From positions 1-29,879 of the forward strand of contig JANLTU010000227.1 in NCBI GenBank assembly GCA_031363085.1: a DNA stretch of 29,879 bases, written 5' to 3'. This stretch comes from UBA6921 sp031363085 (GTDB lineage: Bacteria; Pseudomonadota; Gammaproteobacteria; SG8-11). The notes beneath the pieces were generated by a model. That model ran no database searches. It worked only from the letters and a program-made list of their open reading frames with translations, and was not told where the DNA came from. How positions within the stretch are numbered: position 1 is the first letter of the stretch; each line of letters begins with the position of its first letter. This document shows, in pieces, positions 8,016 through 16,201 of the stretch. Made by a program: the position numbers and the translations under genes.

Positions 8016-8810
8016 ATGGGTGAGTTGTTGCTGTTTGAAGCCATTTTATTGGGCATCGTCGAAGGTCTTACGGAATTCCTGCCGGTCTCTTCGACTGGGC
8101 ATCTCATCATTGTCGGTGACTTGTTGAAATTCACCAGCGAGCAAGCTAAGACCTTTGAAATTTTTATTCAGCTCGGCTCAGTGCTCGGCGTGGTGTGGCT
8201 CTACCGGCACAAATTGATAGCCGTTGCCACAGGCTTGGGTGAGCTGCGTGCGCAGCGTTTTGTGCTGAACCTGTTCGTCGCCTTCCTGCCCGCCGCCGTA
8301 TTCGGCTTGTTACTGCATAAATACATTAAGGAACACTTGTTCAACCCGTTCACGGTGGCTGCCGCGTTGATCGTCGGTGGCATCGTGATTCTGATCATTG
8401 AACGCATGAAGCTGAAACAGCGCGTAACCAGCGTGGACGACATGACCTTAACCGATGCGCTCAAGGTCGGTTTCGCGCAGACGCTGGCTATGTTTCCAGG
8501 GGTGTCGCGCTCGGGTTCAACCATCATGGGCGGACTACTCACCGGCCTGTCGCGCACCACCGCAACCGAGTTTTCATTTTTTCTCGCCATGCCGACCATG
8601 CTGGCGGCAACGGTTTATGACTTGTACAAAAATTGGGCGCTATTTCGCCCCGAAGATTTCGCAATGCTGGCGGTCGGCTTCGTCACCGCGTTTGTTACCG
8701 CATTGGTGGTCGTCAAATTGTTTGTGGCTTATGTTGCGCGGCACAATTTCACCGTATTCGCTATTTATCGCGTTGTTTTTGGCTGCGTGGTGCTCGTTTA
8801 TTACTGGTAA
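8016..8810 (+). CDS. uppP: Undecaprenyl-diphosphatase UppP (BacA)
   Basis: 264 residues, the usual UppP length (about 265-275). This integral inner-membrane enzyme removes one phosphate from undecaprenyl diphosphate, recycling the lipid carrier for peptidoglycan and other envelope polymers; excess activity gives bacitracin resistance. The first signature GIVEGLTEFLPVSSTGH carries Glu16, Glu20, Ser26 and His29, which match the known catalytic set. The second signature FPGVSRSGSTIMGG carries the conserved Arg. Several hydrophobic helices follow to the C-terminus. The ATG at 8016 follows a CGGAG ribosome site. Confidence 0.96.
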   Translation: MGELLLFEAILLGIVEGLTEFLPVSSTGHLIIVGDLLKFTSEQAKTFEIFIQLGSVLGVVWLYRHKLIAVATGLGELRAQRFVLNLFVAFLPAAVFGLLLHKYIKEHLFNPFTVAAALIVGGIVILIIERMKLKQRVTSVDDMTLTDALKVGFAQTLAMFPGVSRSGSTIMGGLLTGLSRTTATEFSFFLAMPTMLAATVYDLYKNWALFRPEDFAMLAVGFVTAFVTALVVVKLFVAYVARHNFTVFAIYRVVFGCVVLVYYW

Positions 8811-8926
8811 CGGGCCTGCGCCCTTAAGAAACACCGATACAAAAATGTGACGCTGATTACACTTCCCTATCGCCCTCTGCTACCATTTATGTCAAGGAAT
8901 CGTTCGTATGACCAGCGGGGTGTCCC

Positions 8927-9916
8927 ATGTTCAAATCGATATTCATCTTAGCCATAGGCGTAAACGCCGTCATTTTGTTATCCGGTTGCGCAGATTTCGG
9001 TGTCTCAAAACGTACTGACGGAGTGTCGTCAAGCACCGGCGCCGTGCGCACCGCGCGCAGCACCAAACACGCAAGTACTACACCGCGCAGTGTGTTGGGA
9101 GCCTCTCCTAACAGTAACGAGACGAAGGAACCCAAGGAATCGGCGTTGGCGGCAACGTCCTCCATAGAGTCATTGCCGGCAGCAGCACCGAAACCAAGCG
9201 TTGAAGACACCGCGTTGGAAGACTCTTCTAACAACAACGATACCAAGGAACCCAAGGCAATCGCGTTGGCGGCAAAATCCTCGGCGAAGTCATCACCTGC
9301 AATCGCTTCGAAACCAACGACCGAAGACGCTATACCGAGCGTCGCTCCTAACAACAATACCAAGGGGCCAAAGAAAGTTGGCTTGACGGCAAAATCCTCG
9401 ACGAAGTCATCGCCCGCAGTCGCTGCAAAACCAAGCTCTGCAGACGCCGAAATCCGCGCGGTGGTGGCCATCGTAGGTGCGGGCACTGCTTCTTCTTCAG
9501 CGCGCAGCTACGCAAATGAAGATGTCGTGTCGGTGAGTACTTCAAAAGCGACGCGCCAATCCGTCATTAATCTCGACCAGTTGAATGCAACGCGACCCAA
9601 GCGGTCTGCCACGCCGCTCATTCCCGACCGGCCGCGCGTGTACGCATTCGGCCCGACTAAGCCCGCGCATACGCTGGCGGACGTGGCGGAGCAGTTATTA
9701 CCGTCGGAGCGCGTCACTATTGCGCAAATGATGTGGGCGTTATACCGCAAGAACCCGGATGCATTCGTGAAAAAGAACATCAACAATTTAAAACCGCACG
9801 CGCTGTTGAATGTGCCTGAACTGGATGAGTTGATGGCGATCTCGCGCGCGGATGCTGAGGCCCAGATCGTCCGCTTACGTGGGTCAATTAAAACCAAGGT
9901 TAGCGCGGCGTACTGA
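8927..9916 (+). CDS. Lipoprotein with three 40-residue repeats and a C-terminal FimV-type domain
   Basis: 329 residues. An N-terminal signal with lipobox LSGC makes Cys21 the likely lipid anchor. Residues 59-174 are three near-tandem units rich in Ser, Ala, Lys and Pro (NETKEPKES, NNDTKEPKAI, NNNTKGPKKV at the start of each). They are probably unstructured and span the periplasm. Residues about 208-285 resemble the FimV N-terminal core region (VAEQLLPSERVTIAQMMWAL, then YRKNPDAFVKKNINNLK), a LysM-related module of the FimV/HubP polar proteins that may touch peptidoglycan. In FimV this module sits at the N-terminus of a very large protein; here it is the C-terminal end of a short lipoprotein. 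No FimV TPR-rich C-terminal part exists. Function is not established; anchoring or polar organisation is an inference. Confidence 0.78.
   Translation: MFKSIFILAIGVNAVILLSGCADFGVSKRTDGVSSSTGAVRTARSTKHASTTPRSVLGASPNSNETKEPKESALAATSSIESLPAAAPKPSVEDTALEDSSNNNDTKEPKAIALAAKSSAKSSPAIASKPTTEDAIPSVAPNNNTKGPKKVGLTAKSSTKSSPAVAAKPSSADAEIRAVVAIVGAGTASSSARSYANEDVVSVSTSKATRQSVINLDQLNATRPKRSATPLIPDRPRVYAFGPTKPAHTLADVAEQLLPSERVTIAQMMWALYRKNPDAFVKKNINNLKPHALLNVPELDELMAISRADAEAQIVRLRGSIKTKVSAAY
9101..9451 (+). repeat. Three tandem coding repeats, about 120 nt each, in the lipoprotein gene
   Basis: Units at 9101-9220, 9221-9340 and 9341-9451. Units 2 and 3 match closely at DNA level (for example the shared tract AAGTCATC with CGCT following). 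Unit 3 has lost a codon or more. The in-frame length suggests growth by slippage or unequal exchange. Confidence 0.75.
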
Positions 9917-9933
9917 AGCTTTCAGACAGCTTC
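9915..9933. terminator. Short inverted repeat between convergent genes (weak terminator candidate)
   Basis: GAAGCT (9915-9920), a 7-base loop and AGCTTC (9928-9933) lie exactly between the ends of the lipoprotein gene and fabB. The stem is only 6 bp and there is no T-tract, so termination is uncertain. Confidence 0.3.
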
Positions 9934-11150
9934 TATGCCGAGTAGCGCTGGAAGGCCAGTGCAGCGTTGGTGCCCCCGAAACCAAAGCTATTGCTGAGCA
10001 CGGTGTTCAGTTGCACGCCGGTGCGCAACTCGCGTACTACGGGGATACCTTCAGCGCCCGGATCGAGCTGCTCAATATTGGCGGACGCTGCGATGAAGCC
10101 CCCTTGCATCATCAACAGTGAGTAAATCACTTCATGCACACCCGCTGCACCCAGCCCATGTCCCGACAGTGATTTGGTGGAACTGATCGGCGGGATTGCT
10201 GGACCGAAAACTTCGCGCACTGCGTCCAGCTCGCGGATGTCACCCACTGGCGTGCTGGTGCCGTGCGCGTTGATGTAATCCACCGGACCACGCACGTTTT
10301 CCAAAGCTTGCTTCATGCAGCGTATCGCGCCCTCACCGGAGGGCTGCACCATGTCAAAACCGTCGGACGTCGCACCATAGCCCACCAACTCGGCGATGAT
10401 CTTGGCGCCACGCGCCTTGGCGTGTTCCAATTCCTCAAGCACCAATACACCGCCGCCGCCGGAAATAACAAAACCGTCGCGGCGCGCGTCGTAAGCGCGC
10501 GAGGCGGTTTGCGGCGCGCTGTTATACTTTGATGACAAGGCACCCATCGCATCGAACATCAATGCATTCGCCCAGTGCACTTCTTCACCGCCGCCTGCGA
10601 ACACAATGTCTTGCTTGCCCATCTGAATCAGCTCGGCACCATTGCCTATGCAATGCGCACTTGTGGAGCACGCGGAGCTGATGGAGTAGCTCACCCCTTT
10701 GATTTTAAAAGGCGTGGCCAAACACGCGGAGTTGGTATTCGCCATGGTCCGAGGAACCATGTAGGGCCCAACCCGGCGCACGCCCTTGGCGCGAAACGCA
10801 TCCACCGCCTCCGTTACATTGGCGTGGGACGCCCCACCCGAGCCCATAATTAAACCGGTGCGTGGATGCGAAATGTCTTTCTCTTCCAACCCCGAGTCAG
10901 CCAACGCCTCTTGCATAGCGATGTAGTTATACGCCGGGCCGTCGCCCATGAAGCGGCGTATTTTTCGGTCAATCAGTTCATCGGGATTCAGGCGAATCGG
11001 ACCGCATACATGGCTGCGGAAACCGAGGTCGGCGTATTCCTGGCTGAATGCTATTCCGGAGCGCCCGGCGCGCAACGACTCGCTCACCTCGCGCTGGTTG
11101 ACGCCGATGCTGGACACTATGCCGATACCGGTAACAACTACACGTCTCAC
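9933..11150 (-). CDS. fabB: 3-oxoacyl-ACP synthase I FabB
   Basis: 405 residues, matching FabB (about 404-406). This condensing enzyme extends acyl-ACP with malonyl-ACP and is needed for elongating unsaturated intermediates. The nucleophile Cys161 lies in ISSACSTSAHC. The two active-site histidines are in NAHGTSTPVGD and SLSGHGLGAAG, and the glycine-rich SFGFGGTNAAL closes the fold. It starts five bases after the fabA stop, so the two are translated from one mRNA, the arrangement typical of the anaerobic unsaturated fatty-acid pathway in Gammaproteobacteria. Confidence 0.96.
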   Translation of the reverse strand: MRRVVVTGIGIVSSIGVNQREVSESLRAGRSGIAFSQEYADLGFRSHVCGPIRLNPDELIDRKIRRFMGDGPAYNYIAMQEALADSGLEEKDISHPRTGLIMGSGGASHANVTEAVDAFRAKGVRRVGPYMVPRTMANTNSACLATPFKIKGVSYSISSACSTSAHCIGNGAELIQMGKQDIVFAGGGEEVHWANALMFDAMGALSSKYNSAPQTASRAYDARRDGFVISGGGGVLVLEELEHAKARGAKIIAELVGYGATSDGFDMVQPSGEGAIRCMKQALENVRGPVDYINAHGTSTPVGDIRELDAVREVFGPAIPPISSTKSLSGHGLGAAGVHEVIYSLLMMQGGFIAASANIEQLDPGAEGIPVVRELRTGVQLNTVLSNSFGFGGTNAALAFQRYSA

Positions 11151-11155
11151 GTCGC

Positions 11156-11677
11156 TTATCCTTCCAGATTGTCTGTCGTAATGAACAGGCCCGCGCGTAA
11201 ATCTTTAGCGCTATATATTTCGGCGCCATCAACCAGGATGACGGCGTCCGCAATACCCATACAAAGCCGGCGCATGATGACACGCTTGATTTCGACCCGA
11301 TAAGTCACCAGCCGATTCGTCGGCATCACTTGTCCGGAAAATCTTACTTCACCGGCGCCCAACGCGCGACCATGCCCAGAACCACCAAGCCAAGCCAAAT
11401 GAAACCCCAGCAATTGCCACATGGCATCAAGCCCGAGGCATCCGGGCATGACCGGGTCACCCAGGAAGTGGCACTTGAAAAACCAAAGCTCGGGATTAAT
11501 GTCAAGCTCGGCAATTATTTGCCCTTTGCCGTAGCCGCCACCTTCTTCAGAAATGTGCGCAATGCGATCAAACATCAACATCGGCGGCAGCGGCAACTGC
11601 GCGTTGCCCGGACCAAACATCTCCGCCCGAGCACATTGCAGCAGCTCCTCATGGCTAAAACTATTTTTGCGTTGCAT
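11156..11677 (-). CDS. fabA: 3-hydroxydecanoyl-ACP dehydratase/isomerase FabA
   Basis: 173 residues (E. coli FabA has 172). It dehydrates 3-hydroxydecanoyl-ACP and isomerises trans-2- to cis-3-decenoyl-ACP, the branch point to unsaturated fatty acids. Catalytic His70 (FFKCHFLGDPVMPG) and Asp84 (CLGLDAMWQ) sit at the E. coli positions. The ATG at 11677 has no strong Shine-Dalgarno, but the N-terminus MQRKNSFSHEEL aligns with known FabA starts. It is the first gene of the fabA-fabB pair, with a candidate promoter and palindromic operator just upstream. Confidence 0.96.
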   Translation of the reverse strand: MQRKNSFSHEELLQCARAEMFGPGNAQLPLPPMLMFDRIAHISEEGGGYGKGQIIAELDINPELWFFKCHFLGDPVMPGCLGLDAMWQLLGFHLAWLGGSGHGRALGAGEVRFSGQVMPTNRLVTYRVEIKRVIMRRLCMGIADAVILVDGAEIYSAKDLRAGLFITTDNLEG

Positions 11678-11719
11678 CAGGATGGGATTCGATTCGGTTG
11701 CGCAAAGTGCGGAGTGGGG

Positions 11720-11748
11720 ATTCTATCCGTTCGGATGGAAACATTGAA
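11720..11748 (-). promoter_or_regulatory. Candidate fabA promoter with palindrome in the spacer
   Basis: Minus strand: -10 TAGAAT (11725-11720), a 17-bp spacer, and a weak -35 TTCAAT (11748-11743). The inverted repeat ATCCG-TT-CGGAT (11725-11736) overlaps the upstream edge of the -10, a good place for a repressor site. It does not match the E. coli FabR or FadR sites as I know them. Confidence 0.4.
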
Positions 11749-11756
11749 CTAAAGGT

Positions 11757-12209
11757 TTATCCGAGCTGTAGGAAGGTTTCCGCCAGTAACGCGCGCCCAC
11801 GCACGGTCGACGGGTGATCGGGGTAGCGTTCCACCAGCTCTTTCCACAACGCGCAGGCTTGGGCGAGATTACGCTTGGCGTCGCGCAACAGCAGCCCAAG
11901 GTTAATGTACGCGTTGCCGAATCCTGGGTGCGTTTTCAGCACTTGGCGATACGCCCGTTCGGCAAATGCGACGTCGCCGTTGCGCCAATACATGGTGCCC
12001 ATGTCGGTCCAAACTTCCGGCTGATTCGAGTTGATGCTTAACGCGTAGGCATAATACACAATCGCCTGTGCGGCCTCGTCCTGATCGTAGTAAATGTTAC
12101 CCAGGCTCACGACGGCAGCGATGTCGTCCGGATTGTGATTGAGCACGGTCTTCAGGCGCTCGATGTCTTTCGTGGCCTTCGCCACACTGTCGGTTGTGGT
12201 CGCATTCAT
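11757..12209 (-). CDS. Small TPR-repeat protein
   Basis: 150 residues from the ATG at 12209, which follows a GAGGGAAG ribosome site. A longer frame to 12257 would overlap the upstream hydrolase. At least three TPR units are visible: LNHNPDDIAAVVSLGNIYYD, then INSNQPEVWTDMGTMYWRNG with AERAYRQVLKTHP, and GNAYINLGLLLRDAKRNLAQ. A further helix pair follows (CALWKELVERYPDHP, ALLAETFLQLG). There is no signal peptide, so it is probably a cytoplasmic adaptor. It starts 13 bases after the alpha/beta-hydrolase stop, suggesting co-transcription. The partner is unknown. Confidence 0.82.
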   Translation of the reverse strand: MNATTTDSVAKATKDIERLKTVLNHNPDDIAAVVSLGNIYYDQDEAAQAIVYYAYALSINSNQPEVWTDMGTMYWRNGDVAFAERAYRQVLKTHPGFGNAYINLGLLLRDAKRNLAQACALWKELVERYPDHPSTVRGRALLAETFLQLG

Positions 12210-12222
12210 GGCTCTTCCCTCA

Positions 12223-13077
12223 TTACAAAAATTGCGCAGACAGCGCGGTGGATTCAATCGCAGTTAAAAACGGTTTTACTTCATCGCCGCCGGATGCCAG
12301 CGCTGGGTTATTCACCGGCATGAGGTAACGGCTCGCCCACGCCGCGATCACGGTGCCGGCATAGGCCGCGTCGAAGCGATCCGACAGCAAATGATCGGCG
12401 CTATCCAGCGTCACAAAACTCTTGGGGTGACGCGCATGCGCAAACAACTGCGCCGCGTGGTCGATACCAATCACCTCATCGCCCGGCGCGTGCAGAATCA
12501 GCAACGCTTTACCCAAGTCACGCAAGTCAGCCTGCACGTCGGCCGCCATGACATCGTCGATGAACTGGCGCTTGATCCGCACGCGGTGCCCGAGCACTTG
12601 TACCTCGGCGTCGCCTTCGGTCTCAATGCGGGTGCGATTTTCGCCAAAGTGCTCCAATACGTGCTTGGGATCGGCGGGCGTCGCAATTGTCACCACCGCC
12701 ACCGATGACGGCACGCTGCGCGCCGCCTTCAGTATGGCGATGCCGCCAAACGAATGGCCGATCAAAAGCTGCGGAGCTGCGTAGCTGGCCTCCAAAAACT
12801 GCACCGCCGACATGACGTCGTCGATATTGCTGGTGAGGTTGGTGTCTGAAAAATCGCCTTCGCTCTCACCCAACCCGGTGAAGTCAAAACGCAACACGCC
12901 GAATCCCGCCCGCGCCAGCGTTTTGCCAATATTGACCGCTGCTTTAAATTCCTTGCTGCAGGTAAAACAGTGTGCGAACAACACCCAAGCTTTAGGAGTG
13001 AGGCGGGAAGGAAGATCGAGACGCGCCGCCAAGCGGACACCGCGCGTATTGAGAAAACTCACTCGTTCGCTTTTCAT
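12223..13077 (-). CDS. Alpha/beta hydrolase (serine hydrolase domain of the type usually fused to OsmC)
   Basis: 284 residues. Features of the fold are visible: oxyanion region HCFTCSKEFKAAVNI, strand VLRFDFTGLGESEGDF, nucleophile elbow GHSFGG, acid in LHAPGDEVIG and histidine in DSADHLLSD. The sequence resembles the N-terminal hydrolase half of bifunctional hydrolase-OsmC proteins. Here the protein ends soon after the last helix (WASRYL plus about 35 residues) and no OsmC domain follows on either strand. The substrate is unknown, possibly a small ester or lactone. It lies downstream of tRNA-Gln and just ahead of the TPR gene. Confidence 0.86.
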   Translation of the reverse strand: MKSERVSFLNTRGVRLAARLDLPSRLTPKAWVLFAHCFTCSKEFKAAVNIGKTLARAGFGVLRFDFTGLGESEGDFSDTNLTSNIDDVMSAVQFLEASYAAPQLLIGHSFGGIAILKAARSVPSSVAVVTIATPADPKHVLEHFGENRTRIETEGDAEVQVLGHRVRIKRQFIDDVMAADVQADLRDLGKALLILHAPGDEVIGIDHAAQLFAHARHPKSFVTLDSADHLLSDRFDAAYAGTVIAAWASRYLMPVNNPALASGGDEVKPFLTAIESTALSAQFL

Positions 13078-13125
13078 CCGCTCACATCCGTTCCGTTGTA
13101 TGCGGCCAGGGAATATGCAAAAAAT

Positions 13126-13199
13126 TGGCTGGGGGACTAGGATTCGAACCTAGGTTTACGGAGTCAGAGTCCGTAGTCCTGCCGCTAGACGATCCCCCA
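13126..13199 (-). tRNA. tRNA-Gln (anticodon CTG), CCA encoded
   Basis: 74 bases on the minus strand. The acceptor stem TGGGGGA (13199-13193) pairs with TCCCCCA (13136-13130), followed by discriminator G and encoded CCA (13128-13126). The anticodon stem ACGGA/TCCGT encloses loop CTCTGAC, giving anticodon CTG for CAG (Gln). The T-arm is CCTAGGTTCGAATCCTAG. The UGGGG start is typical of tRNA-Gln. Confidence 0.95.
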
Positions 13200-13250
13200 T
13201 CATTACCGCTCATTACGGCGCAGCGCAGTGCGTAATCTTGAGCGCGAGCA

Positions 13251-13279
13251 AGAATAATCAAGAATGCTCGGAGCAGCAA
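13251..13279 (-). promoter_or_regulatory. Possible tRNA-Gln promoter
   Basis: Minus strand TTGCTG (13279-13274), a 17-bp spacer and TATTCT (13256-13251), between the rpsI terminator and the tRNA. Its moderate consensus match is supported by position, because the terminator upstream means the tRNA should have its own promoter. Confidence 0.4.
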
Positions 13280-13300
13280 GCAACCGCGTGCGGGTATAAA

Positions 13301-13339
13301 CAAAAACGCCGAAGCGCGCATTGCACTTCGGCGTTTTTG
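13301..13339 (-). terminator. rpsI intrinsic terminator
   Basis: The 14-bp arms CAAAAACGCCGAAG (13301-13314) and CTTCGGCGTTTTTG (13326-13339) pair around an 11-base loop. Read on the minus strand the GC-rich stem is followed by TTTTTG, 20 bases after the rpsI stop. The palindrome also has T5 on the plus strand, so it could work in both directions. Confidence 0.93.
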
Positions 13340-13358
13340 TTCGAGATCGAGATATTTT

Positions 13359-13751
13359 TTAACGCTTGGAGTATTGCGGACGCTTGCGCGCTTTGTGCAA
13401 ACCGACTTTCTTACGTTCCACTTCGCGCGCATCGCGGGTGAGAAAGCCGCCTTTGCGCAATGCCGAACGCAAGGTTTCGTCGTACACCGTCAAAGCGCGT
13501 GCAATGCCGTGGCGAATCGCACCGGCTTGGCCGGTATCGCCACCACCGCTGACCGTCACCGCGATGTCGAGCTTGTCGGCCATATCCACAGCAACCAGCG
13601 GTTGGCGCACCAACATCCGCGCGGTTTCACGACCAAAATAATTATCAATCGGACGCGCATTGACGGTAATCGCACCGCTGCCGGTGGTTAAGAACACGCG
13701 AGCAGTGGAACTCTTGCGCCGCCCAGTGGCGTAATGCTGATTTGTGGCCAT
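13359..13751 (-). CDS. rpsI: 30S ribosomal protein S9
   Basis: 130 residues, the E. coli length. The N-terminus MATNQHYATGRRKSSTARVF carries the S9 GRRKSS signature, and the middle has VSGGGDTGQAGAIRHGIARA. The basic tail ending RKRPQYSKR reaches toward P-site tRNA in the ribosome. It is the second gene of the rplM-rpsI operon, 12 bases after rplM, with a clear terminator downstream. Confidence 0.98.
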   Translation of the reverse strand: MATNQHYATGRRKSSTARVFLTTGSGAITVNARPIDNYFGRETARMLVRQPLVAVDMADKLDIAVTVSGGGDTGQAGAIRHGIARALTVYDETLRSALRKGGFLTRDAREVERKKVGLHKARKRPQYSKR

Positions 13752-13763
13752 CGATTTATCTCG

Positions 13764-14195
13764 TTACTTGATTTCTAAAACTTTGGGGACCTGCGCCGCA
13801 TGCTTATGCTCCGCCCCGGCATACACCTTGAGCTTGCGAAACATCGCGCGCCCGAGTGGGTTTTTCGGCAGCATGCCTTTTACGGCAAGCTCGATCACCC
13901 GCGCCGGCTTGGTCGCGAGCAGATCTTTAAACACAATCGACTTCAGACCGCCCGGATATTCCGAGTGGCTATAGTAAACCTTGTCTTCGGCCTTATTGCC
14001 GGTGACTGTCACTTTACCGGCATTGATGACCACGATGTAGTCGCCCGTATCCACGTGCGGCGTAAATTCTACTTTGTGCTTGCCGCGTAAACGGCGTGCA
14101 ATTTCAGTCGCCAAACGACCGAGGGTCTGACCCGTCGCGTCGACGACATACCAGTCACGCTTAACTTCAGCAGGCTTGGCGCTTAACGTCTTCAT
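13764..14195 (-). CDS. rplM: 50S ribosomal protein L13
   Basis: 143 residues from the ATG at 14195 (MKTLSAKPAEVKRDWYVVDA), preceded by GGAG. An upstream in-frame start would begin inside the promoter. Family features: GQTLGRLATEIARRLRGKHK, then VINAGKVTVTGNK, YYSHSEYPGG and GMLPKNPLGR. L13 is an early-assembly protein of the large subunit. It is transcribed from the strong promoter at 14264-14236 and continues into rpsI. Confidence 0.98.
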   Translation of the reverse strand: MKTLSAKPAEVKRDWYVVDATGQTLGRLATEIARRLRGKHKVEFTPHVDTGDYIVVINAGKVTVTGNKAEDKVYYSHSEYPGGLKSIVFKDLLATKPARVIELAVKGMLPKNPLGRAMFRKLKVYAGAEHKHAAQVPKVLEIK

Positions 14196-14235
14196 GAGCA
14201 TGCTTCTCCGTAGCCCGTCTTCGAAAAAGGGGAGA

Positions 14236-14264
14236 ATACTAAGTACAGACCAACGAACTGTCAA
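14236..14264 (-). promoter_or_regulatory. rplM-rpsI sigma70 promoter
   Basis: Minus strand: perfect -35 TTGACA (14264-14259), exact 17-bp spacer, and -10 TAGTAT (14241-14236). The start of transcription would be near 14229, leaving a leader of about 34 bases. This is the strongest promoter seen in the window. Confidence 0.88.
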
Positions 14265-14352
14265 TAGCGAGTCTCTTCCAATAGGGTATGAGTCTGAAGC
14301 GGGCGCGTATTTTCAACGAGGTATCAGCCTGAGAACGGATGTTTGGATCGAT

Positions 14353-16185
14353 TTATTCCACGGTTACCGACTTTGCCAGGTTACGCGGCTGGTCAACGTC
14401 GGTGCCTTTCAATATCGCAACGTGATAGGCGAGCAACTGCAACGGCACGGTGTAAACAATCGGCGCCACGGCATCGTCCACCGGCGCGACTTCGAGCACT
14501 TGTACGTCGGCGGTCGAGGCTAGATTCGCGTGCGGGTCGGCGAACACAATCAACTTGCCACCACGCGCGCGCACTTCTTGCAGATTGGATTTGAGTTTTT
14601 CAAGCAGGTCGTTGTTGGGCGCAACCGCGATGACGGGCATGTTGGCGTCCACCAAGGCGAGCGGGCCATGCTTCAATTCGCCGGCCGGATAAGCTTCAGC
14701 ATGGATGTAAGAAATTTCCTTCAGTTTTAGTGCACCCTCCATCGCCACCGGATATTGCGCACCGCGCCCCAAAAACAGCGCGTGATGTTTGTCGGCGAAT
14801 TGCTCGGAGATGGCGCGTATCCGCTCGTTCAAGCGCAACGCTTCTTCGATCTGTCGCGGCACGTGCAGCAACTGGCGCACCAGCTTGTCTTCCCCGTCGG
14901 GCGTCAAGCTGAAACGTCGACCCAGCACGATGACCAACAACATCAGTGTCGTGAGCTGGGTGGTAAAGGCCTTGGTCGAGGCGACGCCGATTTCCGGTCC
15001 GGCGCGGGTCATCAGCACCAAGTCTGACTCACGCACTATGGAGCTTTCCGGCACGTTGCAAATGGCGAGCGAATGGCCATAACCGAGCTTCTTCGCCTCT
15101 TTCAAACCCGCCAGCGTGTCGGCGGTTTCGCCGGATTGCGAAATAGTCACGATCAGCGACTTGTTACGCACTACCGGCTTGCGATAACGAAATTCGCTGG
15201 CAACTTCCACGCTGCACGGTACGCCGGCAAGCGCTTCCAGCCAATAACGCCCGATCATGCCGGCGTGATAGCTGGTGCCGCAGGCGATGATGTGCACGCC
15301 CTGCACTTGGTCGAGAATTTTACCTGCGCCCGGGCCAAAGGCTTCTTCCAGTACTCGAAAATTGCTAATGCGGCCTTCGAGCGTATCTGCGACGGCGCGC
15401 GGTTGCTCGTAGATTTCTTTCATCATGTAGTGGCGGTATTCGCCCCGGTCAACGGAGTCGAGCGTGAGCTCGCTTTTGTGAATGCGGCGTTCAACTTTTT
15501 TGCCCGCCGCATCGTAAATGACATAGCCGTCGCGCGACACGTCGGCGATGTCGCCTTCCTCCAGAAACACGAAACGCTGCGTCACCGGCAGCAGCGCCGC
15601 CACGTCCGATGCGATGAAGTGTTCGCCGATGCCGATGCCGATTACCAAGGGGCTGCCCAAGCGCGCCGCCACTAGACGATTCGGTTCGCGCGTACTGATG
15701 ACGCCAATCGCGTAGGCTCCGCGTAATTCTTTTACCGACGCCTTTACTGCCGCGAGCAAGTCCTTACCTTGCCGCATGTGATGGTCGTACACCTGATGCA
15801 CGACGACTTCGGTATCGGTTTCGGAGGTGAATTCGTAGCCGGCTTTTTTCTGCTGCTCGCGCAGCGCTTCGTAATTTTCGATGATGCCGTTGTGGATCAA
15901 CGCCACCGTGTTGCGGCAAATGTGCGGGTGCGCGTTGCTGACACTGGGCACGCCGTGCGTCGCCCAACGGGTGTGCGCAATGCCCACATTGCCTTTTAGC
16001 GTCTGCCCAAGCTCGGCGGCCAGCTCGCCAACCTTACCCTTGGCACGCACCCGCGCCAACTGTGACTTATCATCCAGCACCGCGACACCGGCGGAGTCGT
16101 AGCCGCGATATTCGAGGCGTCTGAGGCCCTCCACCAGAAGGGGGACCACATCACGTTGTGCCACTGCTCCGACGATGCCGCACAT
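14353..16185 (-). CDS. glmS: Glutamine-fructose-6-phosphate aminotransferase (isomerising)
   Basis: 610 residues (E. coli 609). It makes glucosamine 6-phosphate from fructose 6-phosphate and glutamine, the first step to UDP-GlcNAc. The N-terminal glutaminase domain begins MCGIVGAVAQRDVV, so Cys2 is the nucleophile, and HTRWATHG is present. Two SIS isomerase domains follow (ACGTSYHAG, TISQSGETADTLAGL, LGRGAQYPVAMEGALKLKE), and the C-terminus LAKSVTVE is the classical GlmS end. GGAGG precedes the ATG. It lies 16 bases after glmU, so glmU-glmS form a unit; no GlmS ribozyme is expected in this group and none was seen. Confidence 0.97.
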   Translation of the reverse strand: MCGIVGAVAQRDVVPLLVEGLRRLEYRGYDSAGVAVLDDKSQLARVRAKGKVGELAAELGQTLKGNVGIAHTRWATHGVPSVSNAHPHICRNTVALIHNGIIENYEALREQQKKAGYEFTSETDTEVVVHQVYDHHMRQGKDLLAAVKASVKELRGAYAIGVISTREPNRLVAARLGSPLVIGIGIGEHFIASDVAALLPVTQRFVFLEEGDIADVSRDGYVIYDAAGKKVERRIHKSELTLDSVDRGEYRHYMMKEIYEQPRAVADTLEGRISNFRVLEEAFGPGAGKILDQVQGVHIIACGTSYHAGMIGRYWLEALAGVPCSVEVASEFRYRKPVVRNKSLIVTISQSGETADTLAGLKEAKKLGYGHSLAICNVPESSIVRESDLVLMTRAGPEIGVASTKAFTTQLTTLMLLVIVLGRRFSLTPDGEDKLVRQLLHVPRQIEEALRLNERIRAISEQFADKHHALFLGRGAQYPVAMEGALKLKEISYIHAEAYPAGELKHGPLALVDANMPVIAVAPNNDLLEKLKSNLQEVRARGGKLIVFADPHANLASTADVQVLEVAPVDDAVAPIVYTVPLQLLAYHVAILKGTDVDQPRNLAKSVTVE

Positions 16186-16201
16186 AGCTTTTCCTCCAAT
16201 C

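Noticed and set aside
8811..8830. GGGC-CTGC-GCCC hairpin after uppP as terminator
   Set aside because: Only a 4-bp stem and no T-run follows.
15073..15675. Plus-strand open frame of 200 codons opposite glmS
   Set aside because: Shadow of glmS; no conserved motif and no ribosome site.
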